In this document: piece after piece, positions 1 to 7,596 of the stretch | How positions within the stretch are numbered: position 1 is the first letter of the stretch | How the letters are laid out: each line of letters starts with the position of its first letter | From: GCA-003244245 sp035276605 | Lineage (GTDB): Bacteria > Actinomycetota > Actinomycetes > Mycobacteriales > Pseudonocardiaceae | Direction: 5' to 3' | Assembly (NCBI GenBank): GCA_035276605.1 | Contig: DATELN010000025.1 | Coordinates: forward strand, 1 to 11,709 | DNA: 11,709 bases | The notes under the pieces: model-generated | The model's input: the letters and a program-made list of their open reading frames with translations, nothing else | Told to the model about the DNA's origin: nothing | Databases searched by the model: none | Program-made: the position numbers and the translations under genes

Positions 1-107
1 ACAGAACACAACACCCACCCCACACAGGGCAGGCACCGCGCTGATCACTAGCACAACAAAACCAACACAAACAAACATGGCACTAACAAAACAGCACACT
101 GTTGAGT

Positions 108-119
108 TCTCAAAGAACA
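108..119 (-). promoter_or_regulatory. boxA-like antitermination site in the rRNA leader
   Basis: The minus strand reads TGTTCTTTGAGA, matching 9 of 12 positions of the E. coli rrn boxA TGCTCTTTAACA. It sits in the most conserved part of the actinobacterial leader and overlaps the palindrome TTGAGTTCTCAA (102-113). By analogy it would be the NusB/NusE (S10) loading site that keeps RNA polymerase resistant to Rho over the untranslated rRNA. The match is seen directly; the factor binding is inferred. Confidence 0.65.
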
Positions 120-135
120 AACACACACCATCACG

Positions 136-154
136 AACCACCGACGCGGCGGTT
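136..154 (-). promoter_or_regulatory. boxB-like hairpin of the rRNA antitermination region
   Basis: The transcript AACCGCCG (154-147) pairs with CGGTGGTT (143-136) over 8 bp including one G-U, closed by a CGU triloop. It ends 16 nt upstream of a boxA-like sequence. In rrn leaders the order boxB then boxA is the known arrangement. The stem has no following U tract, which argues against a terminator. Assignment as boxB is by position; the role of boxB in actinobacterial rrn leaders is less well defined than that of boxA. Confidence 0.5.
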
Positions 155-225
155 GATCCGGGATGACTCTCTCCGACTTGCCCGGTCCCGTACTCACTGA
201 CCTCAAGAGGCCTTTAGGAGCCGAG

Positions 226-275
226 CGACCCGACCGAGCTTAGCAGCTGCTCGATTGGGCCTCCGCACCGGGTCG
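226..275 (-). other. Nested hairpin in the rRNA leader
   Basis: In the minus-strand transcript CGACCCG (275-269) can pair with CGGGTCG (232-226). Inside that stem, CGAGC (253-249) can pair with GCTCG (239-235). The result is a two-tier stem early in the leader. Its position between promoter and boxA suits a leader fold that helps antitermination or rRNA processing. This is a reading of complementarity only; no covariation was examined. Confidence 0.45.
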
Positions 276-338
276 GACTTGCTCTCAGTGTGGTTAACGC
301 GCTGAGTGTCTCGTCCATTCCGCTGCGGGGCGAGGGAG

Positions 339-368
339 AAGGTACGGCCAGCGCACTGGAAAAGTCAA
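339..368 (-). promoter_or_regulatory. Probable rRNA operon promoter (-35 TTGACT, -10 TACCTT)
   Basis: On the minus strand TTGACT (368-363) is followed after 18 nt by TACCTT (344-339). A start at the G at 331 would leave 7 nt after the -10. TTGAC(T) with a T-rich flank is typical of strong sigma-70-type rRNA promoters in actinomycetes. It lies 47 nt past the tyrS stop and feeds straight into the pre-16S leader. I found no second promoter of comparable quality between 120 and 330. The -10 departs from TANNNT only in keeping T-A-x-x-T-T, so the hexamers are good but the start point is inferred. Confidence 0.7.
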
Positions 369-415
369 ATCGGCGTGTCCGCGACCTGTGTGCCTAGCGC
401 TGTCGGGGATTCGGG

Positions 416-1690
416 TCAGTGCACCCGCACGCCAGCGGTATGGCGCCGGCCACGTCGAAGCACCAGCCACCCACCGGGCAGCAGATCCGACTCCGTGGGC
501 GTCCAACCCTCATCTCCGACTTTGGTGTTGTTCACCGACGCGCCGCCTTCCCGGACCGTGCGACGTGCCGCGCCCTTGCTGTCGACAAGGCCGCTGACCA
601 CCAACAGGTCGACAATCGTGGGTCGGTCGGCCAGGCTAACTTGACCGGTGGGCGCCTGCTCCATGGCGGCATCCAGCGTGCGCTCATCCAGATCACGTAG
701 TTCGCCCTGGCCGAACAGGGCCCGGCTCGCGGAGGCCACCCGGCGAGCTTCTGCGGCGCCGTGCACCCTCGCGGTCACCTCCGCGGCGAGGACCCGTTGC
801 GCTTCCCGAGCGTGCGGCCGCTCGGTGGTTTTCGTGTCTAACTCGGCGATGTCGTCGCGGGACAGGTCGGTGAAGACCTTCAAGTAGCCGATTACGTCCC
901 GGTCATCAGCATTGATCCAGAACTGGTAGAAGGAGTACGGGCTAGTCAGTTCTGGATCCAGCCACACCGTGCCGGTCTCGGTCTTGCCGAACTTGGTGCC
1001 ATCCGCCTTGGTGATCAACGGCGTGGCCAGCGCATGCACGCTCCGCTGCGCGACCCGATGCACCAGGTCCACCCCAGCGGTGATGTTGCCCCACTGGTCG
1101 CTGCCGCCGGTCTGCAGCGTGCAGCCGTACCGGCGGTAGAGCTCCAGGTAGTCCATCGCCTGCAGGAGCTGGTAGCTGAACTCGGTGAAACTGATCCCTG
1201 ATTCCGAGTGCAACCTCGCGCTCACCGCGTCCTTGGCGAGCATCCGATTCACCCGAAAGTGCTTGCCGACGTCACGCAGGAAATCGATCGTCGACAGCGA
1301 CTGGGTCCAATCCAGGTTGTTCACCATGGTCGCGGCATGGGATCCCGCGAAGTCCAGATGCGGCTCGATCTGGGATCGGATCCGCTCTACCCAGGCCGCG
1401 ACGACGTCTTTGGTGTTGAGCGTCCGCTCGGCTGTCGGCTTGGGATCTCCGATCAGGCCGGTAGCACCTCCGACGAGTGCCAGCGGCCGGTGGCCGGCGC
1501 GCTGGAACCGGCGCAGAGTCAGAATCTGGACCAGGTTGCCCAGATGCAAGCTGGGCGCGGTGGGATCGAAACCGCAGTACAGCGTGATCGAGCCGGCGTC
1601 GCAATCACGGCGCAGCGCGTCGAGGTCGGTGCTCTGGGCAATCAGATCTCGCCAGGTCAGCTCGTCGAGGATGTGTACTCCCACTGCCAC
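416..1690 (-). CDS. tyrS: Tyrosyl-tRNA synthetase
   Basis: Class I aminoacyl-tRNA synthetase that activates tyrosine with ATP and charges tRNA-Tyr in the cytoplasm. From the GTG at 1690 the protein is 424 residues, the usual bacterial size. Visible motifs are the tyrosine/ATP site YCGFDPTAPS (38-47) running into HLGN (49-52, the HIGH signature), GGATGLIGDP (74-83), QTGGSDQWGNI (193-203) and the mobile KMSKS equivalent KFGKT (233-237). An S4-type RNA-binding domain occupies about 358-420. The frame stays open far upstream, but that part only shadows mpg, and homology begins at ILDELTW. Two starts fit: GTG 1690 (GGGA only 4 nt before) and GTG 1684 (GGGA 10 nt before). The gene begins 16 nt after mpg, so it is probably co-transcribed. 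No T-box or other leader fits in that gap. Confidence 0.96.
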   Translation of the reverse strand: MAVGVHILDELTWRDLIAQSTDLDALRRDCDAGSITLYCGFDPTAPSLHLGNLVQILTLRRFQRAGHRPLALVGGATGLIGDPKPTAERTLNTKDVVAAWVERIRSQIEPHLDFAGSHAATMVNNLDWTQSLSTIDFLRDVGKHFRVNRMLAKDAVSARLHSESGISFTEFSYQLLQAMDYLELYRRYGCTLQTGGSDQWGNITAGVDLVHRVAQRSVHALATPLITKADGTKFGKTETGTVWLDPELTSPYSFYQFWINADDRDVIGYLKVFTDLSRDDIAELDTKTTERPHAREAQRVLAAEVTARVHGAAEARRVASASRALFGQGELRDLDERTLDAAMEQAPTGQVSLADRPTIVDLLVVSGLVDSKGAARRTVREGGASVNNTKVGDEGWTPTESDLLPGGWLVLRRGRRHTAGVRVH

Positions 1691-1706
1691 ATCATCCCGC
1701 ACGGGG

Positions 1707-2321
1707 TCACGCCGATTTGTGGTGCCGGCGATACGGAGATACCGCTGGGCTGCCATGCACCCAGAATCGCCAAGGCCGGTCGTGCGCAGCCGCGACGCCA
1801 ACTCGTGGTCCGGTGCATATCTGTGCGGCCGGAACCGGATCGCCAGGCAGCAACCGCACCGGCGACGATGGATCAACCAGATCGAGGCCGTTGTACTGCC
1901 GACCCAGCCCGAGCACAGTCGCCAGCCGGGCTGGCCCGCGAGCCAGCTCGGCGTCAGATCGTGCGGTGGGCCGGCGCAGCCGGGCAACCGCAAGGCCGGA
2001 GACAACCTCCGCCGCGCGCAGCAGCACGGCGCCGGGCTGCCCCTCGGGTAGGCACGAAATATTCGCGCAAAAATGCATCCCGTAGACGAAGTACACGTAC
2101 AGATGCCCTGGGGGGCCGAACATCACCGCATTGCGCGCGGTGCGCCCTCGGTAGGAGTGCGCCGCGGGGTCGTCCGCGCCGCGATAGGCCTCCAGTTCGA
2201 CGAGCCGGATCACCACCTGCCCTTCGGGCCCGTCGGCGACCAGCCAGCAGCCCAGCAGCAGCTGAGCGGCCGGCAGGACGTCAACGGCCAAACGCTCGCG
2301 GACAAACGTCGCCACCGTCAC
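1707..2321 (-). CDS. mpg: 3-methyladenine (alkyladenine) DNA glycosylase, AAG/MPG family
   Basis: Monofunctional base-excision repair enzyme that removes alkylated purines such as 3-methyladenine, and probably hypoxanthine, from DNA. The 204-residue protein is normal length for bacterial members. Motifs align with human AAG: VELEAYRG (41-48) contains the water-activating Glu (E44, human E125) and Y46. AAHS holds H55, and YVYFVYGMH (75-83) holds Y77 and Y80, the latter the residue that intercalates in place of the flipped base. N87 and the VLLRA motif follow. The GTG start at 2321 shares GTGA with the argH stop; a second in-frame GTG at 2315 is an alternative. No Shine-Dalgarno is clear, so translation probably depends on ribosomes finishing argH. 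An argH-mpg-tyrS order puts a repair gene in a biosynthetic/translation operon without an obvious metabolic link. Confidence 0.93.
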   Translation of the reverse strand: MTVATFVRERLAVDVLPAAQLLLGCWLVADGPEGQVVIRLVELEAYRGADDPAAHSYRGRTARNAVMFGPPGHLYVYFVYGMHFCANISCLPEGQPGAVLLRAAEVVSGLAVARLRRPTARSDAELARGPARLATVLGLGRQYNGLDLVDPSSPVRLLPGDPVPAAQICTGPRVGVAAAHDRPWRFWVHGSPAVSPYRRHHKSA

Positions 2322-3714
2322 AAAACGACCCAAGCCCGGTGCTCGCTGACGGCCTGCCGAGCGCGCTGCAACTGCTCTGCGACGCGTTCCGGGGCGGTGC
2401 CGCCATAGGCGTCGCGGGAGCCGATCGACCCGGCAACGTTGAGCACCCGGCGGACATCCATAGTGAGCTCGGGATGGATGGCGACAAGCTCCATCTCCGA
2501 CAGCTCCGCCAACCCAACACCGCGTGACTCGGCTAACCGAACGCAAGCACCCGCGGCCTGGTGTGCGGTGCGGAACGGGACGCCCTGGCGGGCAAGCCAC
2601 TCAGCAAGGTCGGTGGCCAGGGTGAACCCGGCCGGCGCGAGTTCGGCAAGGCGGTCGGTGCGGAAGGTCAGGGTCGCGACCATTCCAGCCATCGCGGGCA
2701 GCAACAGTTCGAGCTGGTCGACCGAATCGAACAGCGGTTCCTTGTCCTCTTGCAGGTCCCGGTTGTAGGCCAGCGGTTGTGCCTTGAGCGTGGCCAGCAA
2801 CCCGGTCAGGTTCCCAATCAGCCGGCCGGCCTTACCTCTGGCCAGTTCGGCCACGTCGGGGTTCTTCTTCTGCGGCATGATCGAACTGCCGGTGGAGTAG
2901 GCGTCGTCCAGCTCGACGTAACCGAACTCAGCAGTGGCCCAGAGGATGACCTCCTCGGCGATGCGGGACAGGTCAACGGCCAGCATTGCCAGCACGAACG
3001 CGGCCTCAGCGGCGAAATCTCGCGAGGCCGTGCCGTCGATCGAGTTCTCCACCGGGGCATCGAAGCCGAGTTCGGCGGCCACCGCGGCCGGGTCAAGTCC
3101 AAGCGACGAGCCGGCCAAGGCACCGGAACCGTACGGCGAGACTGCGGCCCGGACATCCCAGTCCCGCAGCCGCTGGACGTCGCGCAGCAGGGCCTGTACG
3201 TGCGCACCCAGGTGGTGGGCAAGCAGCACGGGCTGCGCGTGCTGCAGGTGGGTCCGGCCGGGCATCGGCGCCTCGGGGTACGCCTCCCCTTGGTCGAGCA
3301 AGGCGTCGATCACCTCGAGGGTGCCGGCGGCGATGCGCCGGGCGGCGTCGCGCAGCCACATCCGCAGCAGCGTGGCGACCTGATCGTTACGGGAACGGCC
3401 AGCACGCAGCCGCCCCCCCAGCTCCGGTCCGGCGCGCTCGATCAGGCCACGCTCCAGGGCTGAATGCACGTCCTCGTCTTCCGGTACCGGGACGAACGCG
3501 CCGGAGTCGACGTCGGCGTCCAGACGGTCCAACGCGTCGATCATCGCCGCCAGTTCGGTGTGGTTGAGTAGGCCGGCCTCGTGCAGCACGCGGGCGTGTG
3601 CCCGAGAACCGCGGATGTCGTAGCGGGCCAGACGCCAGTCGAAGTGCGTCGACACGCTCAGCGCGGCGAGCGCATCGGCGGGCTTCTCGTTGAACCGGCC
3701 ACCCCAAAGTCCGG

Positions 3715-3718
<4 letters not shown>
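2318..3718 (-). CDS. argH: Argininosuccinate lyase
   Basis: Last step of arginine synthesis: splits argininosuccinate into arginine and fumarate. It is a homotetramer of the fumarase/aspartase superfamily in the cytosol. From GTG 3718 the protein is 466 residues, as usual for the family. It opens with LWGGRF (4-9), typical of ArgH N-termini. It carries RAGRSRNDQVAT (near 105-116, substrate contact), GRTHLQHAQPV (154-164) with the catalytic-base histidine region, and the family signature GSSIMPQKKNP (277-287) on the flexible catalytic loop. The frame is open further upstream into argG, but GTG 3718 has GGAG 8 nt before it and forms a GTGA overlap with the argG stop. The 3' end overlaps mpg in the same way. 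No truncation or missing key residue is seen. Confidence 0.97.
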
Positions 3719-4929
<1,211 letters not shown>

Positions 4930-4932
4930 GTG

Positions 4933-4996
4933 TTCTCCCTTCAGGGCGAACTCGTGAGTGGCAAACAGTGTTATAGCGCCGATTCGCACTCACGAG
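4933..4996 (-). promoter_or_regulatory. Two abutting hairpins at the argR-argG junction covering the argG ribosome binding site
   Basis: In the transcript CTCGTGAGTG (4996-4987) is perfectly complementary to CACTCACGAG (4960-4951): 10 bp with a 26-nt loop that contains the argR stop codon. Directly next to it, TTCGCCCT (4950-4943) can pair with AGGGAGAA (4940-4933) with one mismatch, effectively closing on a UGAA loop and burying the argG Shine-Dalgarno AGGGAG. No U tract follows, so an intrinsic terminator is unlikely. The loop also contains TATAAC (4974-4969), a possible -10, but no good -35 goes with it. The pairing is visible; any regulatory role is inference. Confidence 0.5.
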
Positions 4997-5474
4997 CGTG
5001 CGCCAGCGCGCCGATCCGCGCTGCGAGCTGAACTCCGGTGAGCGGTTCCCGGGCGACGACGAGGATGGTGTCATCGCCAGCGACGGTGCCGACCACCTCG
5101 GGCAGTGCCGCCCGGTCCAGCGCACTGGCGACGAAGTGGGCTGCACCAGGCGGTGTGCGTAGCACCGCCAGATTGCCGCTGGCATCGGTGGACACCAGGA
5201 GATCGGACAGTATCCGCGCGAGCCGGGCGGTGCCGCCAGCAACCCCACGGACCGGACTGCCGTCCTCCGGGATCACGTACACCGGCGCGCCACCGTTGAC
5301 GCCGCGTAGCTTCACTGCGCCAAGCTCCTCGAGGTCCCGGGACAGCGTGGCCTGGGTGACCTCGATACCTTCACCGGCAAGCAGGGCGGCCAGTTCCGTC
5401 TGGCTGTGGATCAGATGGTGGGTCACCAAATCGATGATGCGAGCCTGCCGTCCGGCCCGGGTAGATGTGGTCAT
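4971..5474 (-). CDS. argR: Arginine repressor ArgR
   Basis: Arginine-responsive transcription factor, normally a hexamer, which represses arginine biosynthesis by binding paired ARG boxes. The 167-residue protein has an N-terminal winged helix-turn-helix (about 8-70), with recognition segment TQATLSRDLEELG (40-52). The C-terminal oligomerisation/arginine-binding domain has VGTVAGDDTILVV, where GDDT is 133-136 and carries the arginine-binding aspartates. ATG 5474 is chosen for the ATGA overlap with the argF stop, GGAG 8 nt upstream, and normal family length; in-frame upstream codons lie inside argF. Its likely target is the double site before argC at 10705-10738, which would make this an autoregulated operon. 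Confidence 0.96.
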   Translation of the reverse strand: MTTSTRAGRQARIIDLVTHHLIHSQTELAALLAGEGIEVTQATLSRDLEELGAVKLRGVNGGAPVYVIPEDGSPVRGVAGGTARLARILSDLLVSTDASGNLAVLRTPPGAAHFVASALDRAALPEVVGTVAGDDTILVVAREPLTGVQLAARIGALAHARECESAL

Positions 5475-6415
5475 CCTGCTCGCTCCGGGTCCAGCAACCA
5501 GGTCAGCAGCGCCTTCTGGGCGTGCAGCCGGTTTTCGGCTTCGTCCCACACCGCGCTGGCCGGGCCATCGATGACCTCATCGGTGATCTCGTCCCCGCGG
5601 TGCGCAGGCAGGCAGTGCAGCACGGTGACCTGCCTGGCGCCACCGCCGGAGGCACGATCCAGCAGATCGGCGTTGAGCTGCAGTGACCGGAACGGAGTGA
5701 CGCGGTCACGACCGTCGCTCTCCTTACCCATCGAGGTCCACGCATCGGTCACCAGTACGTCGGCGCCATCGACGGCCGCCTGCGGGTCAGCGACCACGAG
5801 GGCGCTGCCACCGGTCTGACCCGCCCGGTGTTTCGCCGCGAGCAAGACGTCCGGCATCGGCTGGAATCGTGGCGGTGCGGCGATCCGAACATGCAGCCCG
5901 GCGGTGGTGCCGCCCAGGAGCAGCGAGTGCGCCATGTTGTTCGCCCCGTCACCGAGGTAGGTCAGGGTAAGCCCGGCCAATCGACCGTGCCGTTCGCGGA
6001 TGGTCTGCAGGTCGGCAAGCACCTGGCAGGGGTGAAACTCGTCGGTGAGTGCATTGACCACCGGTACGCGGGAGACACTAGCCATCGCGTCGAGGCGGTG
6101 CTGCGCGGACGTACGCCAGACCACGGCGTCGACGAAGCGGGACAGCACCCGCGACGTGTCCTCGATGGTTTCGTCCCGTCCCAGCTGCGTAGTGGCGGCG
6201 TCGATGATCACGGGGTTGCCGCCGAGTTGGGCGATGCCGACTTCGAACGACAGCCGGGTCCGAGTCGAGCTCTTTTCGAAGATCACCGCGATAGAACGCG
6301 GACCAGCCAGTGGGGTGCGCCCGAGCGGGTCGCTCTTGAGCTCGTCAGCCAAGTGAAGGATCTCCTGCTGCTCGGCCGGGGTGAGATCGTCATCGCGCAA
6401 GAAGTGCCTGAGCAT
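5471..6415 (-). CDS. argF: Ornithine carbamoyltransferase (anabolic)
   Basis: Transfers the carbamoyl group from carbamoyl phosphate to ornithine to form citrulline; trimeric in the cytosol. The protein is 314 residues. The carbamoyl-phosphate site is EKSSTRTR (47-54), and HPCQ (128-131) is the second carbamoyl-phosphate contact. DAWTSMG (224-230) and HCLPAHRG (267-274) bind ornithine, the latter with the reactive cysteine. The position between argD and argR indicates the biosynthetic rather than the catabolic (arcB) enzyme. ATG 6415 follows the argD TAG by 2 nt, with GAGGTG about 8 nt upstream. The stop overlaps argR (ATGA), so the two are translationally coupled. Confidence 0.97.
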   Translation of the reverse strand: MLRHFLRDDDLTPAEQQEILHLADELKSDPLGRTPLAGPRSIAVIFEKSSTRTRLSFEVGIAQLGGNPVIIDAATTQLGRDETIEDTSRVLSRFVDAVVWRTSAQHRLDAMASVSRVPVVNALTDEFHPCQVLADLQTIRERHGRLAGLTLTYLGDGANNMAHSLLLGGTTAGLHVRIAAPPRFQPMPDVLLAAKHRAGQTGGSALVVADPQAAVDGADVLVTDAWTSMGKESDGRDRVTPFRSLQLNADLLDRASGGGARQVTVLHCLPAHRGDEITDEVIDGPASAVWDEAENRLHAQKALLTWLLDPERAG

Positions 6416-6417
6416 TG

Positions 6418-7596
6418 CTACTGCACCTCGTCCAGGATGGCCGGTAAGGCAGCGATGAACTCGTGCGCCTGGGCCTCGGAGAGCACCAGCGGTGGCGCGA
6501 GCCGGATCCGGTGCGGTAGAGCAGCGTTGATCAAGAAGCCGGCCTGGCGCGCGGCGGTGGCGACCGCAGCGGCGACCGGCGAAGTCAAGCCGATCCCGAT
6601 GAGCAGGCCTGCAGCGTTGACTGACCCGACAAGCGGGTGTCGCATCGCTGTCACCTCAGCGGCGATTTCCTTACCGAGCCGGGCGGCGTGGTCGAGCAAC
6701 CCGTCGGCGGCAATGGTGCGCAGCACGGCCAGCGCAGCCGCACAGCACACCGGGTTGCCACCAAGCGTGCTGCCGTGCTGGCCAGGCTGCAGTAGATGCG
6801 CGGCGCGGCCAATGCCGATACAAGCGCCGATCGGTAGCCCACCTCCCAGCCCCTTGGCCACGGTCACCACGTCGGGCACCACGCCTACCGACTGGTGGGC
6901 GAACCAGGTGCCGGTCCGACCGATGCCGGTCTGGACCTCGTCCAGCACCAGCAGCGCGCCCTGCGCCGAAGTGATCTCCCGAGCGGCCGGCAAGTAACCC
7001 TCGGGAGGCACCACCACGCCGTTCTCGCCTTGGACGGGCTCAAGGAACACCGCGGCAGTGTCGGCGTCGACGACCGATTCCAAGGCCGCGGAGTCACCGT
7101 AGGGCACGAAGATCACGCCGGGCGGCATCGGCTGGAAGGGATCCCGTTTGGCGGGCTGCCCGGTCAACGCAAGCGCTCCCATAGTGCGGCCATGGAAAGC
7201 ACCCTCGGTGGAGACGATCGTCGGCCGGCCAGTCCGCCGGGCGATCTTGAATGCGGCTTCGTTGGCCTCCGTTCCGGAGTTGCCAAACAACACCCGCCCC
7301 GAACCGGTGGCACCGAGCAGGTCCAGCAACGTCTCGGCAAGGGTGACGGCCGGCTCGGTGATAAAGAAGTTCGAGACCTGCGCGAGGGTGCTGATCTGTT
7401 CGGTGACTGCCCGCACCACGGCCGGATGAGCGTGGCCCAACGCGTTGACCGCGACCCCGCCGAGCAGATCCAGATAGCGCCGGCCGTCCACATCCCATAC
7501 TTCGGCGCCGGCACCACGACTTAACGCCAAACCAGGTGTGCCGTAATTGGCCATCAATGCGGCTTCCCAGCGACGCTGATAATCCGCGGTGGGCAT
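6418..7596 (-). CDS. argD: Acetylornithine aminotransferase
   Basis: PLP enzyme of class-III aminotransferase fold that converts N-acetylglutamate 5-semialdehyde and glutamate to N-acetylornithine and 2-oxoglutarate. In many bacteria the same enzyme also serves the succinyldiaminopimelate step of lysine synthesis; whether it does here cannot be read from sequence. The 392 residues show the phosphate-binding NSGTEANEAA (106-115), FHGRT (135-139), LDEVQTG (218-224) with the PLP-contacting Asp, VAKGLGGGLP (246-255) with Schiff-base lysine K248, and HGSTLGGNP (274-282). ATG 7596 shares one base with the argB stop (TGATG) and has AAAGGA 8 nt upstream, so start and coupling are clear. Confidence 0.97.
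   Translation of the reverse strand: MPTADYQRRWEAALMANYGTPGLALSRGAGAEVWDVDGRRYLDLLGGVAVNALGHAHPAVVRAVTEQISTLAQVSNFFITEPAVTLAETLLDLLGATGSGRVLFGNSGTEANEAAFKIARRTGRPTIVSTEGAFHGRTMGALALTGQPAKRDPFQPMPPGVIFVPYGDSAALESVVDADTAAVFLEPVQGENGVVVPPEGYLPAAREITSAQGALLVLDEVQTGIGRTGTWFAHQSVGVVPDVVTVAKGLGGGLPIGACIGIGRAAHLLQPGQHGSTLGGNPVCCAAALAVLRTIAADGLLDHAARLGKEIAAEVTAMRHPLVGSVNAAGLLIGIGLTSPVAAAVATAARQAGFLINAALPHRIRLAPPLVLSEAQAHEFIAALPAILDEVQ

Larger units (their letters stand above)
1..331 (-). other. Pre-16S rRNA leader (5' external transcribed spacer), rRNA gene itself outside the window
   Basis: This stretch has no convincing coding sequence. Read on the minus strand it carries the conserved actinobacterial pre-16S element with core TTTGAGAACTCAACAGTGTG at about positions 96-115, then a long G/T-rich tract to the window edge. 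That is the usual composition between the antitermination region and mature 16S. Upstream of the core are several hairpins (226-275, 199-212, 136-154). The 16S 5' end (AGAGTTTGATCC-type) is not present, so the gene must start left of position 1. Recognition rests on the known leader motif of actinobacterial rrn operons; the 331 start is inferred from the promoter spacing. Confidence 0.85.

Noticed and set aside
371..415. Intrinsic terminator after tyrS
   Set aside because: No stem of useful length with a U tract could be formed before the rRNA promoter.
306..644. Plus-strand 112-codon frame over the rRNA promoter and tyrS 3' end
   Set aside because: It overlaps the promoter and leader of the rRNA operon and has no similarity to a known protein.
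1691..1706. T-box riboswitch or attenuator ahead of tyrS
   Set aside because: Only 16 nt separate mpg from tyrS, far too short for a T-box leader.
1691..2005. Upstream extension of the tyrS frame inside mpg
   Set aside because: TyrS homology starts at ILDELTW near 1672; the extra 105 codons are the out-of-frame shadow of mpg.
1208..2527. Plus-strand open frame of 439 codons
   Set aside because: It lies antisense to tyrS, mpg and argH, is rich in Arg/Pro/Ala with no recognisable motif, and is the usual open frame opposite high-GC genes.
2561..3463. Plus-strand open frame of 300 codons
   Set aside because: Exactly antisense to argH, Gly/Gln/Val-rich with no domain; not coding.
4930..5000. 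ARG box in front of argG
   Set aside because: No TGAAT-N4-ATTCA-like palindrome is present on either strand; the inverted repeat there has a 26-nt spacer and different arms.
5828..6997. Plus-strand open frame of 389 codons
   Set aside because: Antisense to argF and argD, low-complexity Ser/Ala/Arg composition, crosses a gene junction; a GC-bias artefact.
6895..7524. Plus-strand open frame of 209 codons
   Set aside because: Antisense to argD, no family resemblance, no ribosome binding site logic.
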